Below, in pieces: positions 1-6,920 of a stretch of DNA of 11,986 bases (position 1 is its first letter; each line of letters begins with the position of its first letter). This DNA is from Akkermansiaceae bacterium UBA4589 (lineage in GTDB: Bacteria; Verrucomicrobiota; Verrucomicrobiia; Verrucomicrobiales; Akkermansiaceae): contig DGJT01000030.1 of NCBI GenBank assembly GCA_002387565.1, forward strand, positions 1,773 to 13,758, read 5' to 3'. A program made the position numbers and the translations under genes. The notes below the pieces were generated by a model. The model worked only from the letters and a program-made list of their open reading frames with translations. It had not been told where the DNA came from and searched no databases.

Positions 1-1107
1 AAGTTCTTCTTCAAGTTCTTCTTCTGTAATCTCTTCTATTAAAGTTACCGAGCGTATTTCATCATTAGCGTCTTGTATCTCTTGCTCTAAACTACTCGTT
101 GGTTCTGTACTTGGCTCAGGTTCAATTTCAAGCTCAGGTTCCTCGATAGACTGACTCTCCTGAGTTGGTTTCGCCTCGGCTACATCCTCTACTATGCCCT
201 TTGCTACTTCTGCTTCTTGCTTAGGCTCTGGTTTTGGCAGCTCTACTAAGTTCTCTACGAGGAGGATACTAATGGATACTTGCTCTACTGTGTAGTCTTC
301 AACTAGGTCAAAGCTAATTTCACAATTCACTGCAGTATGAAAAGCGGCTCTGACTTCCTGAGCTAATAATTGTATGTCTTGAATGTAAACATCATCGCTG
401 ACACTGAGCTTGAGGTAGACGTCAGTGACTCTTTGGCTGAGGCGAGTTTGTAAATGCTTGATGGACTCACTGAGATTACTTTGCTCAAAAGCTGGGAGAA
501 ATTCAATGGATACTTTCTGTTTGTTGGTTTTGGCTAGACTCAAGAGTCTCTGAGTTTTCTTAACCGAAAAACCTAGACCACCAAGAAATTTGTTACTTTG
601 AAAATAGCTGAGGCGTTGCTCTACCTTTTTGTAGAAGAGTGCGAATGATTCTTTGAGTTTGACTCGTTCTCCTGCATTGACCACTAGCTGTTCGTAAGTC
701 GCATCAATGATCGCAATTGAGCTAGCGTCTAAGAAGTCATAGAGCTCATCCTGCTGCTCACTGTTGGCGTTGACCTGATTCAAGCTCCATGAAGCGAGGT
801 TAATTAGCACCATATGACCTTTGTAATCCGTAATAAACTCATTAATTCGACGAATCACATCTGATGCCCAGATAGCATTTAAATCGAGAGCGATAACGAT
901 GAGTTGCTGTTTTTCGCAGGCTAAAGCAATGACGTCGGTTTCTTGCTCTGTAAACAAAGGGTTATCTGAGTTGTCATGACTCGCTTCAAGCTGATTATCT
1001 GTAATGGCTATGGGGTGCCAATAGGGAGCTTGCTCAAGCTCTGTTTGCGAAAATATAAGCTTAGCTTCATCGCCAATACCTAGTAATATAATTTCTTGCT
1101 CACCCAT
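1..1107 (-). CDS. Highly divergent FtsZ-like protein lacking GTPase motifs (partial, runs off left edge)
   Basis: The frame is open from the ATG at 1107 to the window edge (369 residues, no stop), starting 11 bases after the ftsA stop, where ftsZ normally sits. By eye it can be laid along FtsZ: first strand IILLGIG (6-12), strand-helix-strand at 69-105 matching the FtsZ segment around the tubulin signature, SSIAIIDATYEQL (129-141) matching SLITIPNDKLL, ESFALFYKKVEQ (153-164) matching DAFGAANDVLKG, and a C-terminal domain at about 208-285 ending VSISILLVE, like ELRVTVVAT. The GGGTGTG loop is replaced by ALDLNAIWA (73-81). The T7-loop NxDxxD is replaced around GGLGFSV (176-182). GTP binding and hydrolysis are therefore unlikely. 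Residues 286-369 are an acidic Glu/Pro-rich linker. No Shine-Dalgarno sequence precedes the start. Identity as an FtsZ homologue is inferred from position and fold pattern, not from sequence identity. It could be a degenerate paralogue with a normal ftsZ beyond the edge, or the organism's only FtsZ. Confidence 0.72.
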   Translation of the reverse strand, partial: MGEQEIILLGIGDEAKLIFSQTELEQAPYWHPIAITDNQLEASHDNSDNPLFTEQETDVIALACEKQQLIVIALDLNAIWASDVIRRINEFITDYKGHMVLINLASWSLNQVNANSEQQDELYDFLDASSIAIIDATYEQLVVNAGERVKLKESFALFYKKVEQRLSYFQSNKFLGGLGFSVKKTQRLLSLAKTNKQKVSIEFLPAFEQSNLSESIKHLQTRLSQRVTDVYLKLSVSDDVYIQDIQLLAQEVRAAFHTAVNCEISFDLVEDYTVEQVSISILLVENLVELPKPEPKQEAEVAKGIVEDVAEAKPTQESQSIEEPELEIEPEPSTEPTSSLEQEIQDANDEIRSVTLIEEITEEELEEEL

Positions 1108-1118
1108 TAAATTGATTA

Positions 1119-2318
1119 TTAAGTGAAAAATTTAAATAGACCAGTTTTTTTCTGACTATTTTTCTTATTTTGCTCTTGTTCTTGGATATAGCGCAGCACA
1201 CCGATAACGCTACTATAACGAGGGTCTTGCCATGGGATATCATTAAAACCACTGAGATTTTTATTCACACTAGCTTTATTGACCTCTATTTTCATGTAGT
1301 TTTCTACCCATGAGACTAGTCCAGTCATTAGAGCTGTACCGCCTGTAAGGAAGATGCCTGATTTAATTTCAGCGAGTTGAGTATCCTTAATCGACTCCTT
1401 AACATAATCAAAGATATCTTGTAATCTAGCATCTACAACGCCGTATAAGTCTTTGGCGTCTATTTCAAAGTCACTAAAACCGCTGGGGTCTTTGATTTTG
1501 ACTTTGTTCATTTTTGATAACTCGACTAAATCGACGTAGTTCTGTTTGATTTCCTCTGCTTTTGAGAACGAGCAATTAAAGAACACACTAATATCATTGC
1601 TGATATGATCGCCACCAATAGGCAAGCTACCTGAGGCTTCTATTTTAGATTGATGGTATAAGATATAGTCGGTCGTGCCTGCACCTATATCGATGAGTAA
1701 CGCTCCTTCTTTCTTGTATTCTTTGTTATCTAACAGCAATTGAGCGCTAGCTATAGGTGAAAAAATCACTTGATCGATATCAAACTCTAGCTCTTCAAGT
1801 GCTAATAACCTGTTGTTAATTTCTTTCTTTTGGTAAGCGACGATATGAAACGATGAACGCAACTCTCTACCCTCTAATTTCAAGGGTGGAAACAAACTGT
1901 AATTACCGTCCAAGATGTAACCTCTATTAATACGATGAATGATTTGGTAAGGCTTAGAAAAACGATGACTACTAGCATCACTATCAATAGCTTTAATCGT
2001 AGCTGCATTGACAGCAACCGCCTCAGGTGAGTCAATTTTGGCACCTTGGTTGATGGATAAGTAGCCTTTGCCTGCTATCACGACGTTAATGCATTTAACA
2101 GCGACCTTACTCTTATCCTCTGCTTTGAGTAAGGCTTGCTTGATGCACAGCTTGACTTTTTGCACATCTCTAATCTCCCCCATTTGTACGCCTGAGGAGA
2201 CGACCTCTTCCAAGGCTAGAATTTTAATTTCTCCTCCACGGGGCAAAAATTCAGCGATAGCAAAGACAACCTTGTCTGTTCCTACTTCTAAACTTGCATA
2301 TACCTTGGATTGAGCCAT
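1119..2318 (-). CDS. ftsA: Cell division protein FtsA
   Basis: This is the actin-like ATPase that tethers the FtsZ ring to the inner face of the membrane and recruits later divisome proteins. The 399 residues show the actin-fold motifs in order: phosphate-1 SLEVGTDKV (9-17), connected region around SPIASA (187-192), phosphate-2 LLIDIGAGTTD (207-217), and adenosine motif GIFLTGGTALMTGL (321-334). The Glu in phosphate-1 matches the LEIGT form of E. coli FtsA, so the ATP site looks intact. The 1C domain between phosphate-1 and phosphate-2 is present (about residues 80-165). The last ten residues, KKTGLFKFFT, form a short basic-hydrophobic tail that probably acts as the membrane-targeting helix. 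It lies 65 bases after ftsQ and 11 bases before the FtsZ-like gene. The ATG has no Shine-Dalgarno sequence, and a TATAAA hexamer ends 6 bases before it. The length is close to the usual 400-420. Confidence 0.95.
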   Translation of the reverse strand: MAQSKVYASLEVGTDKVVFAIAEFLPRGGEIKILALEEVVSSGVQMGEIRDVQKVKLCIKQALLKAEDKSKVAVKCINVVIAGKGYLSINQGAKIDSPEAVAVNAATIKAIDSDASSHRFSKPYQIIHRINRGYILDGNYSLFPPLKLEGRELRSSFHIVAYQKKEINNRLLALEELEFDIDQVIFSPIASAQLLLDNKEYKKEGALLIDIGAGTTDYILYHQSKIEASGSLPIGGDHISNDISVFFNCSFSKAEEIKQNYVDLVELSKMNKVKIKDPSGFSDFEIDAKDLYGVVDARLQDIFDYVKESIKDTQLAEIKSGIFLTGGTALMTGLVSWVENYMKIEVNKASVNKNLSGFNDIPWQDPRYSSVIGVLRYIQEQEQNKKNSQKKTGLFKFFT

Positions 2319-2383
2319 GTTATTTTTATAGGATTAGTAACTATTAGGGATGAAAAAATCAATAGTAAAGGGAGATAAAACTA

Positions 2384-3274
2384 TTACTCATCTTCAAAGA
2401 TTACCGGAATATTTCGCTTTGGAATCAAATTGATAAGTTTAGGCGTTTTTTGCCCTGTGAGACCGTCTAATATTTTAATTAAATTCTGGGTTTGTCGCTC
2501 TGGTTCAAAATAGTCACAATGCAATTCTAAGCCATTTGCACAATAAATAATCACCTTGTAGGGCAAGTCAAAAGTCACCCTATCAATCGCTCTATTACGT
2601 TGAGCTAGGGGCTCTTGCATCTCATCAATGAGGGCTAAAACGAGTTTTAGGTTTAAATCTTCGAGGGCTGAACCTAATTTAAGCTCCCACAAGTCATCGG
2701 GCAAAACAGGTAATTCAATAATAGGTAGTTGTAATATACTCTCGTTAAAATCTTTGTCTGCTTTAAAGACATAACCTTCGACATCTAGTAAGAAGCCGTA
2801 CTGCCAATTGCGCCCCTCTATACCAAGCTCACGGCTTGAAATCCACGCCTGAGGCACACGTTGCTTCACATAAATAGAGATTTGATTGGGAAATACCTTG
2901 GCTACCTTTACTGAGACCACCTGAGGCAACTTGAGTAATCTAGTTTCTACTTTATTGGCATTGACTTTGAGTAGTGACTTATCTTGTAAAATACCACTGA
3001 TAGCTAGGACTTCTTCTCTGCGTAGCCCGCCTTCAATATCTATAACTATATTCGCTTCTTCTAGGAGGAATTTTTCATGCAGGAGGACTTTATTCTCAAA
3101 CCATGTTTTCCCTTGTGAGCCGACGAAATAAAAACAACCTATTAGTATCAGTAATATGAGGAGCAATTTAATCGCTCTCCATATTTTAAGAAGCAAGAGA
3201 CGCCAAGTTAGGCTAGTAACTTTAACATTTTTTGCCTTAGTAGAGGCGGTTTTTGGCTTTTTAGAGAATACCAT
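2384..3274 (-). CDS. ftsQ: Cell division protein FtsQ (DivIB family)
   Basis: This is a single-pass membrane protein of the divisome. In characterised bacteria it forms the FtsQ-FtsB-FtsL complex that links cytoplasmic FtsZ/FtsA to septal peptidoglycan synthesis. The 296 residues show a basic cytoplasmic tail (1-35, many Lys/Arg), a membrane segment at about 36-53 (LLLILLILIGCFYFVG), and a POTRA domain at about 75-140. The POTRA contains the family's LPQVVSVKVAKVFPNQISI stretch (116-134) followed by VKQRVPQAW (136-144), comparable to VxExxPxAxW in other FtsQ proteins. The periplasmic C-terminal beta domain extends to 296. The protein sits between ddl and ftsA, the standard dcw order. The start ATG follows the stop of a possible 65-aa ORF by 5 bases and has no Shine-Dalgarno sequence. 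A 20-base repeat found again at the right end of the window abuts the start codon. Confidence 0.93.
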   Translation of the reverse strand: MVFSKKPKTASTKAKNVKVTSLTWRLLLLKIWRAIKLLLILLILIGCFYFVGSQGKTWFENKVLLHEKFLLEEANIVIDIEGGLRREEVLAISGILQDKSLLKVNANKVETRLLKLPQVVSVKVAKVFPNQISIYVKQRVPQAWISSRELGIEGRNWQYGFLLDVEGYVFKADKDFNESILQLPIIELPVLPDDLWELKLGSALEDLNLKLVLALIDEMQEPLAQRNRAIDRVTFDLPYKVIIYCANGLELHCDYFEPERQTQNLIKILDGLTGQKTPKLINLIPKRNIPVIFEDE

Positions 3275-3294
3275 TCACACTACACGATAAAAAA
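3275..3294 (-). repeat. 20-base repeat, copy 1, abutting the ftsQ start codon
   Basis: The plus strand reads TCACACTACACGATAAAAAA. The copy at 11967-11986 differs at one base (C instead of T at position 14). On the minus strand it ends exactly at the base before the ftsQ ATG and includes the stop codon of the 65-aa ORF. Its role is unknown. The A-run adds to chance similarity, so it may be a coincidence or a short conserved regulatory site. Confidence 0.4.
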
Positions 3295-3477
3295 TTTAAT
3301 GATACCATAAGTTATTTTGTTCTTAGGCAAGGCATGACTGCCAACTAGTATAGACATACTAGTTAAAGGAATAACGATGGATAAGGGCAAAAGAGCAATG
3401 GTTTTTCTAATATCTTTATTAAGGCAACGTAGTTGCTCTAATTTAATATAAATTTGATTAAGCTTATTTATTATCAT
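3280..3477 (-). CDS. Possible small membrane protein between ddl and ftsQ
   Basis: I do not recognise this 65-residue ORF. It has a polar, Lys-rich N-terminal part with spaced Leu/Ile (about 5-24, weakly coiled-coil-like), then a hydrophobic stretch at about 26-46 (TIALLPLSIVIPLTSMSILV) long enough to cross the membrane, then a short basic tail. The ATG at 3477 has no Shine-Dalgarno sequence. The TAG stop lies 5 bases before the ftsQ start, which would suit translational coupling. Against it being a gene: a perfect 9-base inverted repeat (3343-3364) lies inside it, it has no recognisable family, and the surrounding DNA is A+T-rich. The topology (polar segment before the membrane segment) is the reverse of FtsL and FtsB, so I do not equate it with either. 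It may be a real small divisome-linked peptide or a chance ORF in a leader region. Confidence 0.3.
   Translation of the reverse strand: MIINKLNQIYIKLEQLRCLNKDIRKTIALLPLSIVIPLTSMSILVGSHALPKNKITYGIIKFFIV
3343..3364. repeat. Perfect inverted repeat (9-base arms, 4-base loop) upstream of ftsQ
   Basis: The plus strand has AACTAGTAT, the loop AGAC, then ATACTAGTT, the exact reverse complement of the first arm. It lies about 70 bases upstream of the ftsQ ATG, between the TATAAT box at 3558-3563 and ftsQ. No T-run follows on either strand, so it is not an intrinsic terminator. It could be an operator or a leader hairpin, or chance in A+T-rich DNA. Confidence 0.5.
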
Positions 3478-3557
3478 TTTTTGAAGTTCTTTAATTAAGC
3501 TTTAAATTATTCTCTCTAATTATTAGCGTTGAATTTTTGTTCTGTAGTCTGAATGTA

Positions 3558-3563
3558 ATTATA
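3558..3563 (-). promoter_or_regulatory. Candidate -10 box (TATAAT) upstream of ftsQ
   Basis: An exact TATAAT on the minus strand lies in the non-coding gap after the ddl stop (3600), 80 bases before the 65-aa ORF start. No good -35 hexamer is found at 16-19 bases. TTGGTG lies 21 bases upstream, which is too far for a normal sigma-70 promoter. A separate promoter for ftsQ-ftsA-ftsZ-like at this point would explain the longer gap after ddl, but the call is weak. Confidence 0.3.
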
Positions 3564-3599
3564 TGTTTAGTAGATAACCTTCATCACCAATTATTTTAT

Positions 3600-4526
3600 T
3601 TACATCGAATCTTTAATAATTCTTAAGCATAATTCAGTAAAGCTCAAGCCATAAATCTCTCCTGATTTTGGCAATAAACTCGACTGCGTCATACCTGGTA
3701 AAGTATTAATTTCTAGAACATAAGGCTGTAAATCCTCATCTAACAACACATCAACTCGACTATAAACCTCAACGCCCACACTCTGATGAGCTGCTAACGC
3801 CTGTTGCTGAACTTGAGCCGTAACCTCTGCGTCCAAATGAGCTGGGCAGAAATATTTAGCGCCGCCATCACCTATCAACCAAGGGTACTTATTCGCTGAA
3901 TCATAAAAACCATTTTCTGGCACAATTTCTACGATAGGAAATACTTCTGTACCTAAAATCCCGACTGTCAGCTCTCTGCCCTCGATCCATTGCTCAATCA
4001 GCACTTCATCATAAGTAGCCTGCAGTTCTTTTAGAGCCTCAACCCACTCCTGCTGAGTGGTCACCTTAAACACGCCAAAGCTTGAGCCTTCACGTGGAGG
4101 TTTAACCACACAAGGCAAAATCGGAGCTGCTAAATCCTCAATAACTAATTCTGAAGTCAGCTCCAAGGTTTGGTAAAAAGGTGTTGAGACATTGGCTTTT
4201 TCAAAACACTTCTTACTTTTAATTTTATCAAAGGCAATGCGACTAGATTTAGCTCTAGCGCCTGTGTAAGCGACATCTAAATCTTCGAGCAATGTTTGTA
4301 ATTGTCCATCTTCTCCAAATACACCATGCATAAGGTTAAAGACAACATCTACACCTGCAAAAGCCTGCGCTGTAATATCTTGTGGCCCATCAATAATTCT
4401 TGCCTCTACTTCTAAATTGTTTTCCTGCGCTACTTCTTGCAAGGCTTGAGCTACAGCCGAGCCTGAGGCTATAGAGACTTCGCGCTCACGACTTAATCCT
4501 CCCATTAAAACGACTACTTTTTTCAT
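3600..4526 (-). CDS. ddl: D-alanine--D-alanine ligase
   Basis: This ATP-grasp enzyme joins two D-alanines to make the dipeptide that MurF adds to the peptidoglycan precursor. It acts in the cytoplasm. The 308 residues fit DdlB-type enzymes. The N-terminal domain has GGLSREREVSIASG (9-22), with Glu16 and Ser18 in the substrate-binding ExS position, and FNLMHGVFGEDG (63-74). The ATP-grasp part shows CVVKPPREGSSFGV (139-152) with the nucleotide-binding Lys, LIEQWIEGRELTVG (176-189), FYDSANKY (207-214), YSRVDVLLDED (255-265) with Arg257 and metal-site Asp259, and LEINTLPGMT (271-280) with Glu272 and Asn274. The key residues are in place, so it should be active. It starts 26 bases after murC-murB and is probably co-transcribed with it. 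The ATG has no Shine-Dalgarno sequence. Confidence 0.96.
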   Translation of the reverse strand: MKKVVVLMGGLSREREVSIASGSAVAQALQEVAQENNLEVEARIIDGPQDITAQAFAGVDVVFNLMHGVFGEDGQLQTLLEDLDVAYTGARAKSSRIAFDKIKSKKCFEKANVSTPFYQTLELTSELVIEDLAAPILPCVVKPPREGSSFGVFKVTTQQEWVEALKELQATYDEVLIEQWIEGRELTVGILGTEVFPIVEIVPENGFYDSANKYPWLIGDGGAKYFCPAHLDAEVTAQVQQQALAAHQSVGVEVYSRVDVLLDEDLQPYVLEINTLPGMTQSSLLPKSGEIYGLSFTELCLRIIKDSM

Positions 4527-4552
4527 ATTATTTATTGATCTACTGTTTTAGC

Positions 4553-6910
4553 TTAAAACATCACCTCGTCATCGCCAATGACTTGCAACTCTAGATTCAA
4601 CCTAATCTCTTTCTGTGATGAGGCTTGTTCTCTTATTTTTTCAATTAAACCTAGCACATCTTGAGCTGTAGCTCCGCCTCTATTAACGATAAAGTTCCCG
4701 TGTTCATCTGAAACTTGAGCTTGACCTACCTTGCAGCCTTTCATGCCAAGCTCATCAATAAGTTTGCCTGCAGAGATAGATACTGGGTTTTTAAACGAAC
4801 AGCCCCCGCTCGCAGCCACAGGCTGGGTCTCGAGGCGCTTCCTACGTGACTCTTGATGTAAATCGATGATTTTTTGCTCATCTGCAGAGTTCTGAGCAAT
4901 GGCGTCAGCTTTTAAAACTGCCTCTAATACATAATTATAAGCCAAACTACCCACACTTCGGTAACTGTAGTCAAACTCTTCTTTGGCTAGGGTTTTAATC
5001 TCTCCCTCTTGGGTAAGCAGCGTGATTGAAACCACATGATCAAACATCTCACGCCCCATGGCTCCAGCATTCATACGCAAGCTACCGCCTAACTGCCCGG
5101 GCACACCTTCCATCCACTCAAAACCTAACAGACCTTGCGCTTTCGCTGTATTAGCTATTTTCTTAAGACGCACTCCAGCTCCTACGGTCATTTGCGAGCC
5201 TTGAGTCGCTAATTGAGTGAACTCGCCTTTGGCTAGAGAAATAGTAGCCCCCTTTATCCCTCCATCTTTGACTAATAAATTAGAACCCCTACCTACTACG
5301 TGTAAGGCAATACCTACTTGGTGGATTCTTGCTACTACTTTGGCAAAGGCTTGCTTTGATTGAGGCTCTATCCAAAACTGAGCACAACCGCCGATGAGCA
5401 AGGTCGTGTGTTTGGTCATAGGCTCATAGAGTTTAATATTGAGCTCCGCTAAATCGATATCTTGCTGGAGGTATTCTAATTGCTCCCAGTCCTTACTTAA
5501 CCATGTGCCAATTTGATGAATATTCCCTGCACCCAAAGTCAGCAAAGTTTCACCTGACTTAAGCTTATTACCTATAGCTAATTGAGCTGATTTAAAATCA
5601 TCAAAACAAGCCACTTGCCCATGACCGTTGGCTCTAATTAGCTCGGCTAATGACTCATGAGAAACGCCGTCTATAGGGTCTTCACTCGCGGCATAAATCG
5701 GCAAGATATAAATAGCGTCAGCAATAGCTAACACTTCTGCAAATTCCTGCATAAATGCCTGAGTTCTACTATAGCGATGTGGTTGAAAAGCGACATGTAG
5801 AGCTCCTTCTTGCGTGGCTCTCGCTGTGTTGAGTGTGGCTTCTATTTCACTTGGATGATGAGCGTAATCATCAATCCATACAAAACGATCAGAGGCATAA
5901 CGCTTGTCAAAGCGACGTTTAGCACCAGAAAAGCTGGCTAAGGCCTCTTTAATCACCTGCCATGACAGCCCTTGAGCTCGGCTCAGAGCAATAGTAGCCA
6001 GAGAGTTGAGCACATTATGCCTTCCTGGAATAGATAAATCAAATTCACCAACATCCTCACCAAATTCTTCTACATTAAAGAACACTTGCGAGCCTATCTC
6101 TTTTAATTCTTTGGCTACATAATCAGCATGAGGCTCAGTATCTGCAAATCCATAAGAAATAGCTTTTAAATCTAACTCATTAACTAGATTGAGTAATAGT
6201 GGGCTACCCGCATAATAAATCACGCCTTTTTGAGCTTTGCTTAGTGCGGTCCCGAACACCTCCTTAAGGTGGGCTTCGTCACGGTAAAAGTCTAAATGCT
6301 CTAATTCTAAATTGAGCGCGACTAACCACTGGGTTTCATATAAGGCCAACGTACCATCACTCTCATCCCCTTCTACTAACCATGGTTTATCCGCACCACT
6401 GAATTGGGAACTCTCACCCAATACAGGTGTTTCTGCTCCTACATAATAATTAGGTTGTTTCAGTCCTTGTTTGAAAGTATGTGACAACATTGTCGTTGTC
6501 GTTGTCTTGCCATGAGTGCCAGCTACTACGGTGGTATTTTGATGATTAATAATCTGTGCCAAGCATTGAGCTCTACACCAGCAAGTCAACTCACGCTTAC
6601 GTGCCTCAACCATAATTGGATTGGTCTCACGAATAGCCGCAGAATGCACAACTAACTCAACAGGTCTATTCACGTCGCTCAACTCTTGCTCAGGATCCAC
6701 ATCCAAAGCGCTCGCATAATGTGGTGAAGAAAATATCAAGCCAAGCTTAATCAACTTAGCTACTTCAGTATTATGAATTTTATCTGAGCCTGAGACCACA
6801 TGCCCCATCTCTAGGAGCAGGCGAGCTAAGCCACTCATGCCACTACCAGCCACCCCAATGAGGTGAATTCTTAACTGAGAAGAATAAAGATTAAAACTAG
6901 AATCAAGCAT
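4553..6910 (-). CDS. murC-murB: Fused MurC-MurB: UDP-MurNAc--L-alanine ligase / UDP-MurNAc dehydrogenase
   Basis: Residue numbers count from a GTG at 6916. The ATG at 6910 (residue 3) is preferred because TGAG lies 5 bases upstream of it. MurC half (about 14-475): N-terminal nucleotide-fold loop GVAGSGMSG (21-29), ATP loop GTHGKTTTTT (133-142), EGDESDGTL (182-190), HLDFY (207-211), GRHNVLNSLA (298-307), DDYAHHPSEI (349-358), QPHRYSRT (378-385). MurB half (about 495-787): FAD-binding VGRGSNLLVKDGG (541-553), EGVPGQLGGSLRMNAG (603-618), YRS (652-654), SGGCSFKNP (703-711), and Glu776. MurB reduces the enolpyruvyl group to make UDP-MurNAc, and MurC then adds L-Ala, so the fusion joins consecutive steps. 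The proton-donor Ser of E. coli MurB corresponds to Cys706 here. A linker of roughly 20-25 residues joins the halves. Such fusions are known in Verrucomicrobia and Lentisphaerae. Confidence 0.95.
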   Translation of the reverse strand: MLDSSFNLYSSQLRIHLIGVAGSGMSGLARLLLEMGHVVSGSDKIHNTEVAKLIKLGLIFSSPHYASALDVDPEQELSDVNRPVELVVHSAAIRETNPIMVEARKRELTCWCRAQCLAQIINHQNTTVVAGTHGKTTTTTMLSHTFKQGLKQPNYYVGAETPVLGESSQFSGADKPWLVEGDESDGTLALYETQWLVALNLELEHLDFYRDEAHLKEVFGTALSKAQKGVIYYAGSPLLLNLVNELDLKAISYGFADTEPHADYVAKELKEIGSQVFFNVEEFGEDVGEFDLSIPGRHNVLNSLATIALSRAQGLSWQVIKEALASFSGAKRRFDKRYASDRFVWIDDYAHHPSEIEATLNTARATQEGALHVAFQPHRYSRTQAFMQEFAEVLAIADAIYILPIYAASEDPIDGVSHESLAELIRANGHGQVACFDDFKSAQLAIGNKLKSGETLLTLGAGNIHQIGTWLSKDWEQLEYLQQDIDLAELNIKLYEPMTKHTTLLIGGCAQFWIEPQSKQAFAKVVARIHQVGIALHVVGRGSNLLVKDGGIKGATISLAKGEFTQLATQGSQMTVGAGVRLKKIANTAKAQGLLGFEWMEGVPGQLGGSLRMNAGAMGREMFDHVVSITLLTQEGEIKTLAKEEFDYSYRSVGSLAYNYVLEAVLKADAIAQNSADEQKIIDLHQESRRKRLETQPVAASGGCSFKNPVSISAGKLIDELGMKGCKVGQAQVSDEHGNFIVNRGGATAQDVLGLIEKIREQASSQKEIRLNLELQVIGDDEVMF

Positions 6911-6920
6911 GAACACTCAA

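Noticed and set aside
280..300. Third copy of the 20-base repeat near 289 (GTGTAGT)
   Set aside because: Only about seven bases match and it lies within coding sequence, so it is consistent with chance.
1..1107. The gene after ftsA as an ordinary FtsZ, or as an unrelated protein
   Set aside because: Ordinary FtsZ is excluded by the absent GGGTGTG and T7-loop residues. An unrelated protein is less likely because segment order, approximate spacing and the C-terminal domain follow FtsZ and the gene occupies the ftsZ position.
2068..2313. Plus-strand open frames at 2068-2313, 2931-3131, 7484-7687, 7694-8062 and 11630-11926
   Set aside because: Each lies antisense inside a strongly supported minus-strand gene (ftsA, ftsQ, murG twice, FAD dehydrogenase), shows no recognisable motif, and looks like a shadow frame.
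2348..2375. Imperfect inverted repeat (ACTATT with AATAGT) in the ftsQ-ftsA gap, as a possible terminator
   Set aside because: The stem is only six A+T-rich pairs with a long loop and no T-run after it, and a terminator between ftsQ and ftsA is not expected.
6911..6916. GTG at 6916 as the start of murC-murB, and likewise TTG at 8154 for murG and GTG at 9911 for the ABC gene
   Set aside because: Each is followed within one or two codons by an ATG, which is the more likely start. The difference in the protein is one or two residues.
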